A stretch of 64,000 nucleotides of DNA from Acephala macrosclerotiorum (GCA_014904845.1 MU119296.1:1-64000); one strand, 5' to 3'; numbered from the stretch's first letter, positions 1 to 13,761 are shown. Notes: generated by a model from the letters alone, not told the origin. Made by a program: numbers and translations.

Positions 1-1163
1 TTTACATTTAATGTTTTGGTGTTCTTGGGGATGTGGCCCGTGCGACGCTAAAATTGCCTGCCGTCGTTGAGGGGATAGAGAGCTCTAAATTACGGGAGCG
101 CTAAATGCCAAAAGCGACACATCTTAGCGTTTTTTTTTAGCAAAACCTTGGCGCAAAAACGTGCCTCAAATATCACGTTTTATTACGTAACCTCAAAGTA
201 AACTTTTTTTTCCCCCTAGTAAGATACTTTTAACTATCGTCAAAGGCACAATGCTAAGTGGCCGGAGTTGCTTCTCCGTCGCAGGAGGCGGGGAAAAAGA
301 ATAATCGGTTGAGAACTTCACATCTTCGCAGCTTGCAAGCAGTTGTCTAAGACAACCTCTAATCAAACAAAGATGGCGGTAAACGGGGTGGAAGAATGAC
401 AATATGATACAAAAAGATCTCTTTTCGAATTGGAGGTGTGGTGGGTTGTGTTGTGGGGAAACCAAGATTGGAGCGAGCGACTTAGCACCATGTCGTCATT
501 CGTCCTCTGCGTGATGTCTGAACCCCTGAACCCCTGTTGCCCATTACATTGCATGAAGAATCCCATCCATCATCCATGGCCACCGACCTCGAGGAACACA
601 GAAAGTGAAACGAAGTCTGCCCAACACAACACAATTTCCATTGCGCATGCATTCCGACACTCGCTGCTTGGGATTCGCTCGTTGCACTTCCTACACCTCA
701 ACAATATTGCCACACTGACCGCCCGACATGCTTTTTGCTCTGCCAGAGATACCCTGCACTAGTTCTGCTAATCGGCCGTCGAGACCGGGCTCCAGAGCTC
801 TAGACTCTCAGTACTTGTGCTTCCGTACCGCCAATATCGATCTCGTTTCTATGGTCTGACTTTATACATTCTGGAACAGCTGTCGCACTCCTGGTCAGCT
901 CCATCAGCTACTTATTAACGCCAATCACGCCCGTTACACCGTCCGTCGTCTTGGTTAACGTACCTTCGCTCCGAACCGCTTGGTGGTCGACCATCGCCAA
1001 ACTCAATCTGGCATCAATCACGAAACAGGCTGTTAATGTCTAGCTAGCGTGATCCTCATTGCGCGCGACTTCGCGAGCAAGTTCGTTCGGAGAGAACGAG
1101 GGAAGGACGTGACCTGGAAGGCTGGGAAGGAAAGGGAAGGGAACAGGAGGAATATCTCTTAAA
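1..1163. other. intergenic / upstream region of the histidine kinase gene
   Basis: No convincing gene is seen here. The first 250 bases are AT-rich with T and A runs. The stretch from about 1070 to 1160 is purine-rich (GGGAAGG-type) and probably lies in the 5' leader of the kinase gene that starts at 1164. Short open frames on both strands lack introns, family motifs or plausible context. Confidence 0.5.
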
Positions 1164-4100
1164 ATGTCTGCACGGCAGAGAAAGCGGTCCGTCGAACACG
1201 ACGACAGCTCGATTTCTTCTAGACATAAGCGGAGCAATTCTGGCAGCACCCAACGCAGTAAGCAGAGCAGAGCAGACCAAGTTCCATTGCATTTTTGACG
1301 TCACAGTACTAGTACCAAATCTTGGCGAGTCAACACTAATCCCCCTATTTTTCAGGCACCGGAGATGGTTCCGATAGCTATGCTTTCGATATGGATGAGG
1401 AATTTACCTCCATCAGGCTGGGCGATGTGTTCAATCTCGACCCAAGACCAAATTTTGCTCTGAGACTGGATGCCGACTTCGATGCTCCCTTCGAGCCTGT
1501 TTTCATCAACACCGCGCTTCGGTCCAACCTCCAGCTCATGAAAGCCTTACCATTCAAACACAGAAATTCTCCCACCTTCCAACCTATCTTGAAGCTGCCT
1601 ACCGCCGATTTCAGATCATGGATCAAAGACCTTGTCCTCCAGGTCAATCCCGATCCTAGCTATGCCTACGCCGGCGTTCTCTGGACGGGAATTCTCCTCA
1701 AGAAGCAATGGATCATCATCAGTGGTGACCATGCAACAAGCAGTCAGCCTCAACAGATGGAAACTCAAGCCAGTAGGTTGGCCAGCCAGCGACAAGGGAT
1801 TTGTAAAGAAAACTCTCCGCCACGACCACGTCGTGCGTTAACTAGTTCTGAAGATGCAAATGCCCTTCTCAACACAGAACCAACACCACTCCTAGCATCG
1901 TTCGTTACTCCAGGAACTCCAGATGTAAGGATGTCCGGATTCGCCTTTCTTTGGTCACTAACTCCAAGAACTTCTTCCCTTTTTTCCTGTAACGGTAGCA
2001 TATTCATCCCTACCAGTAATTTTTCTGCTCCTGTTCCTGAATTATCCCCAGATGACAAATTGTTGATTTTCCTATCTTCTAGTGGACAACTAGACAACCA
2101 GAAGGCCAGCTTTCTTCCCATGTTATCTTTGCTCGTAGCATCGATTGGGCAGCGACTCCTCTTGGGGACATGTCTGCGTGGTCTCGCGAATTTCGACAAA
2201 TTGCCAATTTATTGATGAGCAACCCCCACCCATGTGCATTGTTCTGGGGCGAGGAGTTGACTGTCATGTACAACAAGGCGTATGCAGAAGGTTCGTGGTC
2301 TCCATCATCCAAGAAGTGCGAGTCATATGAAGGCTCTTTCCGGGAGCGTTCACTTGACAAACAGCAGATTACAGACTAGAACTACGTCTGGGACTTGGGT
2401 GCTAATTTATGATATCTAGGAGTGGCTGGCAACAAACACCCCGCCCTGATGGGAACTGGTTTCAGAGGACCATTTGCAGAGATCTGGGATGTGGTTGGTC
2501 CGATTTTTGCCAAGTGCCGTGAGACAGGCAAGTCGGTCGCCGTGACTGAGCAGATGCTGCCTATCGAGCGACACGGGTTTCTTGAAGAGACCTTCTACAC
2601 GTGGAGTATAACTCCTCTCTATGGTGGCGAGAAAGATATCCAAGGCTTGTACAATGCACCCTTTGAGACAACTAAACAGACTCGCGCTACTCGTGCGATG
2701 AAGACTCTTCTGAGGTTGGGTCAAGAGACTGCACTTGCAAAAACTGTCTCCACATTCTGGCCAAAGATTCTTTCATCACTCGAGGAGAATAGATTCGACT
2801 TTCCGTTCGCAATCTTGTACTCCGTAGCGGATGATATTGACGAAGAAAGCATGTCACAATGCTCTGAAAGCTCGCAAGCTTTCAAGTCGTGTTTATTAGA
2901 AGGGGCGTTGGGTGTACCTGAAGGGCATCGCGCAGCGCCAAAGCATCTAGATCTGAAGCGTTCTAGAGGTGGGTTCGTGCCTTCCTTTCGAGACGCTCTT
3001 CAGACTAGAGAGCCAACTCTACTCAGCACCAAAGACGGAACACTGTCCGAGGCTCTGATTGATGGGTTCGAATGGAGAGGTTTCCCCGAGCCATGTAGAG
3101 AGGCCTTGGTGTGCCCGGTATGCAGCACCTTCCCGAGTTCTCTGTTCGAATTATAGTGCGTACTGACAGTATGAATCTAGATCCGTCCAACAACTGGTGA
3201 GAATGTGATCGGTAAGCCCCTTCTTTTCAATGGCCACTTGTTTTCGTGAAAGGGGCATACTGACCTGGAAATTCGTTAGGCTTCTTAGTCGTTGGCGTTA
3301 ATCCTCGACGACCATTCGACGATGACTATCAATCCTTCATTCAACTCCTTAACATGCAACTAGCCACATCATTGGCATCGACGACTCTTTTGGAAACTGA
3401 GATACGCCGAGGCCTTACAGAAGCAGAGGCTGCTGCTCTTGAGCGAGCCCGTTTGTCAGCCGAGTTAGCCACCCAAAAGAATCGTATGCAACGCATCGCT
3501 GAGAATTCGCGAGTTGGGATGTTCTCAATTGATGCTGCAGGGTTGTTATTGGGGGGTAATGGAAGTTTCTTTGAAATGACCGGCCACTCCAAGGACAAGA
3601 TCTTCGCTATGTCATGGGTAGAGACTATTCATGAAGGCAGCATTGCAGAAGCAATGCGAGGATGGAAGATTCTAACTGAAGATCAAGTCATTTGGTCTAC
3701 TGAGTTGGTGAGTGCTTCTCCCATACCTAATTTAATGTTGAGCGCGTGAAAGGCCATGTAGTGCGAGTTTGGGTTAACTTTGATGCTACTTTAGCGAATG
3801 AAGAAGTCCATCATCGACGAGCGAACTGGCGAAGAGTTGGAAAACTGGGTCATTCTAGATTGCTTGCCCGAATTCGACGCCGAAAACAAGTTCATTGGCG
3901 TTATCGGCAGTAATTGTGGCCCGCCGTCCTTATGTTGGACACGTCCACTGACCTATTTCTAGGCATCACAGATATATCGAAGATCAAATGGGTTGACCGC
4001 CTGCAAGCCCGCAAATTACAAGAAGCAGAAGAAACCAGAAGAGCGCAAAACAATTTCATTGATATCACTTCCCATGAGATGAGAAATCCACTGAGCGCGA

Positions 4101-5547
4101 TTTTACAATGTGCCGATGGGATTGCAAGCTCCCTATCCGAAGCTATGGAAGATTTGAAAATCAGTTCTAAGGTCTCGGATAGTCTCAAGGAAAGCATTTC
4201 TAGTGCCGAAACTATTCAGCTCTGTGCTCAGCACCAGAAGTCTATCGTAGATGAGTACGTTTATTTCATCCCTTCGGTTGCTTGTTACTGATTCCCGAAT
4301 CTAGCATCCTCACTATCTCGAAGCTTGATTCGAACCTCCTTCTCATCACACCTGTACCAGTTCAACCAGTCGAAATCGTTAGACAGGCTCTACAGATGTT
4401 CCTGGTAGAATGCCAGAAGATCCACGATATCAAGATGGAATTTCACATTGATTCATCTTTTGAAGCCCTTGGGATTGATTTCGTCATGCTCGATTCGTCT
4501 CGATTACTACAAGTCCTGATCAATCTCATGACCAACGCCATCAAGTTTACCAAGACCGCCCCGCACAAGACGATCGATGTCTCTATCGGTGCCTATACCG
4601 ATCCGCCAACAGAGAAACCTGCTGGTTTCGAATACTTTCCTACCAAGAAGGCGAGATACGATGTAACTGCAACTTCGGAATGGGGTAGTGGTGAGGTCGT
4701 CTATTTGAGTTTTGAAGTCAAGGACAGTGGATGTGGCCTGAACGCGGAGGAAAAGAAGAAATTGTTCAATCGCTTCTCGCAAGCTTCGCCAAGAACCCAC
4801 GTCCAATACGGCGGAAGCGGCTTAGGATTATTTATATCTCGACAATTGACCGAACTTCAAGGCGGCGAGATTGGAGTAGCTTCCGAAGCAGGGGTTGGCT
4901 CAACCTTCGCCTTTTACGTTAAGGCCCGACGTGCCGAAAGCCAGCAAAACACCTTGGCAATTCAAAAGAGACTCAGCTCCGAGATCCAGGATAACGCACG
5001 ACTTGCTACCAATTCTCCTCAAGGCGTCAAGGACAAAGCTGCTTCGGTCTCGACACTAGTACAGTTGACAGAGATGGCAGACTCATCTACGCAAAAGTCC
5101 TCGTTGTCCAATACGCGCCCAGGACATTGGCGCGTTCTAATCGTGGAAGACAATCTCGTCAATCAGAAGATTCTCGCTCAACAGATTCGGAAACTCGGCA
5201 GCCATGTCGATGTTGCGAATCACGGACAAGAAGCACTGGATCTGATCAAAGAGACCAAGCACTTCAAGGGCCGAGAGGCTGATGGTAAAGAGCTGTCTGT
5301 CGTGTTGATGGATCTCGAGATGCCCGTAATGGACGGACTCACCTGCGTTCGCAAGATCCGAGAGATGGAAGGAGAAGGCCTTATCCATGGTCATCTGCCT
5401 ATTATTGCCGTCACTGCTAATGCTCGCAGTGAGCAGATTGCTCATGCCGTGGACTCGGGCATGGATGATGTGATGCCGAAGCCTTTCCGCATTCTGCAGA
5501 TTAGGGCAAAGATTGAAGCTCTTCTGAGCAAGATCGGTCCCTCATAA
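1164..5547 (+). CDS. hybrid sensor histidine kinase with receiver domain (9 exons, 1225 aa)
   Basis: Predicted two-component phosphorelay sensor that autophosphorylates on His and passes the phosphate to its own receiver Asp. Exons: 1164-1257, 1356-1924, 2083-2290, 2420-3117, 3181-3211, 3280-3707, 3795-3909, 3963-4254, 4305-5547. The order is: a basic N terminus; a PAS-like fold with DWAATPLGDM, FWGEELTVMYNKAY and a KHP segment; a long linker; a second PAS (about 600-720); the H-box SHEMRNPLSAIL (His near 752); N-box LINLMTNAIKF (near 882); G-box GGSGLGLFISRQL (near 980); and a receiver with VEDNLVNQK and phospho-acceptor MDLEMPVMDG (Asp near 1148). No transmembrane segment is evident, so it is probably cytosolic. 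The intron 1925-2082 is the least certain, since a 44-nt intron at 1925-1968 plus a second one would also fit. The fungal HK group was not assigned. Confidence 0.9.
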
Positions 5548-6355
5548 ACGAAATCACGAAATACAGAGACAAAAGAAACAAGGGACGAAGAAAAAGAAAG
5601 ACGAAGCACCAAAAAACGGCGTTGAAATTTCAGGGAAACTGCATTAAACGGCGCATACATGAATGGATTTATTTGTTTAATGATTGTAAATTAGAGAAGG
5701 AGATACCCCAATTCAACGAGGCATGAACGTACAGGAGGCGTTTCGGCCTTTGATCGAATGATATATACTAGGTAGTGAGTACATGAGTTAATGAATGATG
5801 GATTATTTAAGGATCTCATGATTGGTATGAATGATGTTGCCAATATGTGCCTCAGAAGTGAGACGTCCTCTTTTTGTTATATCAGGTGTACTGCATCGCA
5901 AAATCCGAGTTTTGGCAAAACTGTTAAAGCCTGAAGTTGAGTCTAGCTGTGTCCATGTGAACTCGTATCTGGAAGCGAGGTACAAGCAAGGAATCGATGA
6001 TTGTGAGTCATGGTAGTCCGAATTCATATTTTTAAGGACTTCGATGTCCAAAAGACATACGGACATTTCGATTACTGAAGAGTCCATGCCAGCTTGGTAC
6101 AACGTGGTGTAATAAATGTATATTCGAGGAGAAATTTCCAACCTCCAACTCGGATCGCCTGATTCGCCTTGTCCCGACCTCCTGCCCCTGCTGTATGAAA
6201 TGCAATGTCCGCGAGCCAAACGCCATATATGTACTGTCCAGATCGTTGACGCCGCCGCTATATATGCCTATTTTCATCCTACCCCAGTATCCTAACCGTA
6301 CCATAACATCATAAAATCCTTCATTATCACCCTTCATCCGACATCAGCTCTCAGA
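5548..6355. other. convergent 3' region between the kinase and NIT4-like genes
   Basis: Two convergent genes end on either side. The sequence is AT-rich and probably consists of both 3' UTRs. I see no gene, and the short frames here have no recognisable motif. Confidence 0.5.
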
Positions 6356-9244
6356 TTAAGAATAAGTCCAATCATCATCAGCAAATGGATCATTCCCATT
6401 CCCCGTATTCCCATTACTGGGCGGCATATAAAACCCTGCCCCCACACCAGCCATTGGGTCAATCACATCCTGGGTCCCATTCCCATTCATCCCTTCATTG
6501 ATATTTCCATTCAAGTCATTCGTACCAGCAGACAAATCCCCACTCCCAGTACTCATCCAATTATCAAACCCAATCACCAAACTAGCCTGATCCCTCAACC
6601 ACCAATCCTGACTCTCAACCAATGCATCTACACCCCCAAACATCGTATTCGGACTCACTTGCCTAGTTATGGAACCTGAGGCTTCAGACGTGAGGCCTGA
6701 ATTGGCGCGAGGAATGTTGGAGGTGGGTGTGTTGGTCACGGTGGAGCGGGAGAGGGAGGTGGTGGAGTTCGTGTATGGGTGGCGGGGATAGGGGACTGCT
6801 GAGACGAGGGAGTTGGTGGGTAGGGCCATGGATCCAAGGCCGTTAGAGTGGGAGGGTTGAGCGGCGGAGCTCATATTGTTGGTTTGGGTGCCTGAAGCGG
6901 GTTGGGGCATTGAGGATATGGCTGGGGAGGCCATTGACCGGGCGTCGGGATGGTAGCTGTAAAGAGACTGCTGGAGCTGGTTTTGGCTTCGAACTCGAGT
7001 ATGTTGTGGCTGCATTGGTAGTTGAGGTTGAACTTGAGGTGGGCGAGGTGGTGAAGCCTGGTTTGATGGAGGTGTAGTGACGACAAGTTCTTGTTTTGGT
7101 GATGGAACATCTGCCGTGCTGAAGAAGCCATATTTGGCATCTGTGCGAGCAAAGACTGTCTCCGCCTCTTCGGGGAGAACAATCTTCCATTTACGGGCAA
7201 GGACACTGAGGATACTCAATGTCCGTCGCGCGCAGAGCCAATCTTCTGCTATCTCTTCTAGATGCTTGACACCATGAATGATGTCTCGCTTTGCTGTCTT
7301 CTCGGGAAGATTGAGCAAGTGAATGGTGCATGCCGAGTGGACAATATATACTGCAATGTTGCAGATCTGACGTAGGCCATAGGTTCGTTTATATAAACGC
7401 ATAAGCTTGGAAATTGATCCAGCGGCTTGCGTGCATAGTTTCCGCGGGGAAACATGAGAAGGGAGCGGCGAGGTTGAGGGATTATACTTGAGGAAGGGAC
7501 GGAAAAGATGAATATATAATAAGTGGAAGAACATGCTGTGTTAATGTTAGAATGCGAGGTTTCACCGAAAGAAGGGGCTGACACATACTGCATGAGTAGG
7601 ACGTTCGGTAGCTGTCCCTCTTTTGGTTCCAGCTCTTTTGGTAATTCCCTTCTCCACGCCTCTAACCTTGTTTGCAATTCGCCAAGCTTTTTGAGTTCTT
7701 GTGACCGTCCAACCGACCTTTCAACATGTTGCGGGTGGTAGAAGAAGATGAGGACGTCGCTGCTGATCTCGCAGAGATTCGAAATTTGCAATGCTACAGC
7801 TCTTGTTCGGGATGCTTGAGAATGAAGTTGTCCAACGCCGTTGTCCGTGTATGGTGACCATATGTCGGCATCCTCGTCTGGGAAAACGTCGTATTTCGGC
7901 ACCGTTATATTCGAGACAGGTAATTGGGGTAGTCGTCCCAAGTAATTCGACCAACATTTATCAAACAAGAAGCAGCCCCAGAAAGTTACTCTCCTTGCAT
8001 CAATCTCCTTCTCATCCATAGCCTCTCTGTTGTTCGTCATGCCGGAATCCAAGTTCAAGCCCATGTCCTGCGCCATCCGAAAAGCCATTCCTGAGTAGAC
8101 CCAACCTTTTGCTTCCCGGCCGCAACCTGCCTCTCGGACGGACATTAAGCACAAAGCTTGAACTGTAGTTAATCTTGGCTTTTCATACTCGTCGTTGTCA
8201 ACGATCAATCGCTTGGCCTCAGCGAAAAAGGCGTCTCCTTTGGTGGTGGGATCCATCGGGTCGGCGCAACCCTTTGGAGAATTCGTGAAATGGCACCCAA
8301 GTGCCAACATTGCATTGACCAATAGGCTCGAGCAATACATTGTTCGTTTTGGTGTAACTTGTGGTTTGCCCAGGAGGAAGTCTCTGTAGAACAGACTTTT
8401 TGATAAGGTCGTAAAGTAAGGATAATGCCAGGTGAAGTACATGTTGATCAGATGAACAATGACTTCTGTGTCGGAAGTGACTGTAGTCCAACTTGTTAGT
8501 GGTTCGTCCTGTTGTTGTAATAACTCCGTCCCGCCATAGCCCTCGCCTTCGTCCATGGGTTCTAGATATATCAGGTTCGAAGTCCCTCCCAGAAATCGCA
8601 CAGATCCATTCTCGAGTCGCAATTCTCCCATCTTCCCAGACAATTCGGTCTCGAAGGTCGGAAGAGTATTAGTGGTATATGCCGTATTGTCGTCGAAGTC
8701 ATCATCCTCGTCGTCAATGCCCTGCTCTTCCCGCAATATCTTGTCCGCCACATCGTCCAAGCTCTCACATGTTCGAATCTGCCGTACTAGACTTGGGACA
8801 TCATCCTCCGCTGCGTTCAGAATGGCCTGGACCAAGGTCTGCAGAGTTGAGTTTCTCGTCTTCAAGCTATCAATCTTCTCTTTGTAGACGCCTTTCCTCC
8901 GATGATCGCTATTCGGGTCGTACACGCATTCTGTTTTGTAGAGATCAGCTTAAACGTACCCCTCTCAACAGAAAGATGAGCTTACCGGTCCCGTAGACAC
9001 TTGAACATGCGGCGCAACTGGGCATATTGCCATCGCACTTAGACTTCCTCCTCCTGCATGCGATGCAGGCGGTACTGACGCAGCGTCTCTTGATCGCCGC
9101 AGCATCTCTACTGTTCCTCGACTTTTTCTTAGATGGTGCCCCGCTTCCTTGCGCAATTCCTCCGTCGTTCACGTTGCTCATGTTGACTTCCCCGCTGCCG
9201 TCGCCTTGCATCATGATATGGTTTCCATCTTTGACATCCGCCAT
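6356..9244 (-). CDS. nit-4: Zn2Cys6 transcription factor of NIT4/NirA type (3 exons, 926 aa)
   Basis: Likely nuclear activator of the fungal NIT4/NirA family, which controls nitrate assimilation genes. Exons on the minus strand: 9244-8986, 8930-7589, 7535-6356, with introns of 55 and 53 nt. The N-terminal zinc cluster reads CIACRRRKSKCDGNMPSC, followed across intron 1 by AAC..YGTECVYDPNSDHRRKGVY and the linker/dimerisation helix, which I remember as characteristic of NIT4/NirA. The fungal-specific TF domain (FWGCFLFDKCWSNYLGRLP; later HLEEIAEDWLCARRTLSILSVLARKW) lies in the middle. The last ~250 residues are Q/P/S/N-rich, as expected for an activation region. Length is near that of NirA (about 890 aa). 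Function rests on family resemblance; paralogues with other roles exist, and no nitrate or nitrite reductase gene lies in this window. Confidence 0.75.
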
Positions 9245-11802
9245 ATGTGGGGTCCAGGCAAATTGATGTTCGAAGATGTTTGTAATCGCGCTGGAAACAG
9301 ATGAGGGGCGAATTCCCGTCTCTTGGGTTGATTCCTATCGCACCGTTATCGGAATCGCGTTACGAAGTACAAGGCTTTTTAATTGTTACGCGACAGCAGA
9401 TACGCCCAAATTCTGTCGAAAATCCGAGTAGTCTGCCCAATCACTTGTCCAGAATATCTCTTTTTAGTCTGCAATTAGGTAATCTGGGTGGCGACGTTTA
9501 ACAATCAAAGGGGTCCCGTACTTCGTGGGTACGAAGTGCTGTGAGGTCAATCGTGGTAGACGAAGCAGTAAGCCTTTTTTCTTCGCGGACTTGCTGCAGA
9601 TTCTCTAGAATCTCCTTAGAGTGGATGCAGGTTTAATGGAGTGCTGATGGAGGAGGTTCACCCATGCAACAAGCTGGATTGCAATCTGGTGGAAGAAGCA
9701 AACATGCCCTCGATTGGATGTATGACAAGCCAAGCGAATAGATAAGAAAGAGATTGTTGCAAATGCGTCGTGTTGATTGGGTTAATACCATTAAAAGTCT
9801 CGGCGCGGGAGGTCGACAAATGCTACTGGTACCAAAGAAAGCTTTCGTGCCTGACTTTGCTACTTGCTCAAAATTCCTTTGGATGGCACTCTAACATCCC
9901 GCCTTCCTTTTTTTCCCTTTCTGTCTTGCCATTGCTTCACCGTTTATTGTTGTTTTCTTCCCGTTCGAAACGCCTGTTCTGGCCAGAACGTTGGATGGCG
10001 TGATGGCGGGGTGCTGCATCGGACCTCAAGTCCATAATTGCAGGGTCCTCGGAAACATGCAATTCTTTTCTCACCTCCTCTGATGCTGGCCATCTGGAAC
10101 GAGCTATTGGGTCGAGTGATATGAGGATTGGGTTCCTAGCGAAAAATTGCTTTTTTCTTCTTCTTTTTTCCTCCTTGAGGCAGCATCCGGAGTTGGACTG
10201 TCGTGTGCCATGTTTGTCATCTAGGACAGAGATGATCGTTCTGTTTCAGCTTGTATCTTCAAAATTCTAGAAGAACCCCGAAACGCGACCCACAAGGATT
10301 GTTGATTTCTTTTTCTGTACCAAGCCGGGGAGTCAATTCGCCTTAGGTCCAGTTCCTCCTTCCAGATATAGCAGAACAAGAAGATGGCTGTTCACCCCTT
10401 CCCAGCTCTCTTACTTATTCTCTAATCCAACTGTTGGGGCTCATTTCAAATAAGGCATATTTGTGTCAACCTTGGAAAATGGTGTTGCTCCCTTCATTAC
10501 CACCAAACCTCTATGCAATGAGCAAGAGGCTACACATATCAATTGTTTATACTTGTAGTATTCATGATTTCAGTTGTATGAATCAAACCCTGATGTTTTA
10601 TTTATTCATCACGTTGAAGATTTTACGATTGGGCTATTCAATCCAATTTTCTTGTATTTGAAGTCGCGAAGTGTGCGTTACCGATAATACTATTTCTGTA
10701 AAGAATTTTCTATCAAAGTCCACGTCTACCAACTGCTGTTAATTTCTGAATACTTGAATTGTCGTCTCTTTCAACTGGATATTCTGCAGACTGGTTTCAT
10801 CAAGAAAACAAAAGTGTTTTCTATCATCAAAGCAATACACGCCTCCACAGCTAGGTAAATGTGTACACATAGCATACTATGTGTTACAATGGATTTTCCA
10901 GCAGTACGCAACACGTTCAGACACAGTCCCAGTCATCGCACGTTTCGTCTCATCATCATTTCTGCATAATTGCCTCCACAAAATCCTCTGCACGACATAT
11001 CTGAAATAATTCTAAGCTTTCGGAAGAGCGCTGCCGTCCCGATTTTTCATTCACGGTCGGTATATCAGCGGCTAGGACCGGACTTAGTAATAAAGCCGGG
11101 CCCAAGATTGGAATGCGATAAGACTTGCGATGAAGAAAATCGTGAGGGTCCTTACTCTTGGTCCTTACTCTTCAGGCAAACTGAAGATTTTGATCTGCCC
11201 ACAAAGCCATAGAATGAGGGACTTTTCTGGCTTGCATACTATGAAGGTTTTATGATTCCATATGTGACTTGACAGTAGCATTCGAGAAATGAGTTTGGCT
11301 TGATTGCAACATGGCGGGCGGCTCTTACTATCCTCCGAGCGCTATCGCGCCGCCCACAAAGATACCGTTTTGGTGCAACGATGCCGCATAACCGACCTTC
11401 GCAGCTCAATCTTTCCCACATCCTCTCTAGCACACTCCAACTGTTACCCTCTTTTTTTCCCTGCAGAAGAGACTTTTCCTGCTTTGACACCGACTGTCAG
11501 AGAAAATGACAGTGTCATTGGCTACTGGACTGGATCACGGCCATCGGCGCCTCAGTTCAGACAGTATTCGTTACTCCCGTTTTAACTCCTACTTCTCGCT
11601 GCTTTTTATTGTACGAATCTCTTTTTGATTTACGAGGGCGGCCGCAGACTCTCCTATCTCCATCTCTAGTCATTGTCATACAGACTATATAATAGTTGAG
11701 GTGTCTCTTTCTTTCGTTTCACTTCAAGTCTCTTGCTGCCCATAGGCACACGAGCATTCTACCCCGCATTCACAACACCTGCACAACGACTTTATTTACA
11801 GC
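9245..11802. other. 2.56 kb divergent promoter region (NIT4-like factor / MFS transporter)
   Basis: There is no supportable gene. The region holds pyrimidine-rich tracts near 9900-9965, 10140-10175 and 11440-11470, typical of fungal promoters, and AT-rich sequence around 10430-10870. It is unusually long compared with neighbouring intergenic gaps. Short open frames here have no motif and no splice-supported extension. Confidence 0.5.
11686..11692 (+). promoter_or_regulatory. TATA-like element upstream of the MFS gene
   Basis: TATATAA lies 111 nt before the start codon at 11803, a reasonable distance for a core promoter with a short leader. This is a sequence match only; the transcription start is unknown. 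Confidence 0.35.
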
Positions 11803-13761
11803 ATGGCAGACGCGAACGAAAGACCGACACGGTCAAGAAGGAACACTTCAGGCGCGGCATCGAGAAGATCTGGCGCCAATTCGAGAGGCACATCTCCAGC
11901 AGATCTAGGACTGGACAGAGTCGGGACGGGCACACATCCAGACTACCACCCTCCTCTGAACCACCACGATAGCTACACTCAGGCAGTCTTTGATGATGAG
12001 AGCAGTAAGGATACAGAACTGACGGAGAAGGAGGCAGAAGACTCGGCCGATCTACAAGAAGAGACGACAGAGGACATTGTCCCAGAAGTGAGAGATGGAA
12101 TAGAGGATCAAAGAGATATCGAGGCTGGTCCAAAATTGGAAAGGAAAAAGACATCAAGGAGCGCGAGAAGCGCGAGAGATCCAAACTTAGTCTCATGGAG
12201 TGGACCAGACGACCCTGAGAACCCCAAAAATTGGGCGTTCAAGCGCAAGTGGGCGGCCACTCTAGTTGGTACGTATATCTTGCATTGCAGACTTGACCTT
12301 TAACTAACTAGTTATTCAGTATCTTCCTTCACCTTTATTTCTCCGGTCTCCTCCTCCATGATTGCCCCGGCAGTCAATGCCATTTCAAGACAGTTCAATA
12401 TCACAGATCAGGTTGAGCAGGAGTTGACACTGTCTATATTCGTTCTAGCATATGCAATTGGACCTCTATTCCTCGGACCGCTATCTGAAATGTACGGGAG
12501 AGTCATCATTCTTCAAGGAGCAAATTTAATCTATCTGTTTTTCAACCTGGCGTGTGGTCTCGCACAAAGCAAAGGCCAATTGATCGCATTCCGATTCTTA
12601 TCTGGGCTGGGAGGCAGTGCACCGTTGGCAATAGGTGGAGGTGTACTGAGCGATCTTTTCACAGCCGAACAGCGTGGAAGAGCCATCAGTATCTACTCGC
12701 TCGCACCACTTCTCGGACCAGCCGTTGGGCCCGTTGTGGGAGGATTTATCGCCGAAAATACGACGTGTATGTAGTAACACCCTGCTCTTTATTTGACGAT
12801 ATTTTCAGAGCCGAGCTCTTCGCGAGTATTGCGACCTCGCCTCAGCTCCTTGACTGCCAAATTATCCTTCAAATCTCGTACTGATCTATCTATAGGGAGA
12901 TGGGTTTTCTATGCCACCACTATCGCTGATGGCTTGATCCAAGTCCTTGGCTTCTTCTTTCTGCAAGAAACCTATCCACCAGTTCTTCTCCATAAGAAAA
13001 AGAAGAAGCTCATCAAAGAAACTGGCAACGAAGCCCTCCACACCGAATTCGACCGCCCGGACCGAACAGTTTGGACCACGCTCAAGATCTCCCTCATCCG
13101 GCCTTTCAAACTCCTCGGCACCCAAATCATCGTCCAAGTTCTCGCCATCTATATGGCCTACCTCTACGGCCTGATGTATCTTGTCCTCTCGACCTTCCCT
13201 GGACTGTGGGAGGACGAATACCACGAATCTGTCGGCATCGGTGGCCTGAACTATATCTCCCTAGGTGTAGGTTTCTTTTTTGGAACACAGATCTGCGCCC
13301 CCGTTCAAGACAGGATCTACCGAGCCTTGAAAGCCAGGAATAATGGCGTCGGAAAGCCAGAGTTTCGTGTGCCTCTTATGATTCCTGGAGCTCTACTTGT
13401 GCCCGTAGGCTTGTTCTGGTACGGGTGGAGTGCACAGGCACACACACATTGGATCATCCCCAACATCGGAGCAGTCATCTTCGCTGCAGGCACCATCATC
13501 GGTTTCCAGTGTATTCAAACTTATATCGTCGATTCATACACAAGGTATGCGGCCAGTGCTGTAGGAGCAGCAACTGTGTTGAGGAGTTTGGCTGGTTTTG
13601 GATTCCCATTGTTCGCACCGTATATGTATGCAAAACTACATTACGGGTGGGGAAATAGCTTGTTGGCATTTTTGGCTATTGCTTTGGGGTGGCCGGCTCC
13701 GATTTTGTTGTGGAAGTATGGCGAGAAGTTGAGGAGGAGGAGTACGTTTGCTGCTGGATAG
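11803..13761 (+). CDS. MFS drug/proton antiporter, DHA1-like (3 exons, 592 aa)
   Basis: Plasma-membrane efflux transporter of the major facilitator superfamily. Exons 11803-12268, 12320-12766 and 12896-13761 join in frame across introns of 51 and 129 nt. A long hydrophilic N terminus (about 130 aa, S/R/E/D-rich) precedes the typical WSGPDDPENPKNW entry motif of fungal DHA1 transporters. Then follow motif A (GPLSEMYGR), the TM4-type RFLSGLGGSAPLAIGGG, and antiporter motif C (LGPAVGPVVGGF). A second set of hydrophobic segments follows the central loop (KKKKKLIKETGNEAL). The C terminus is short and basic. The substrate cannot be read from sequence; such proteins export fungicides, toxins or secondary metabolites. 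It is divergent from the NIT4-like gene and convergent with the kinase. Confidence 0.88.
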
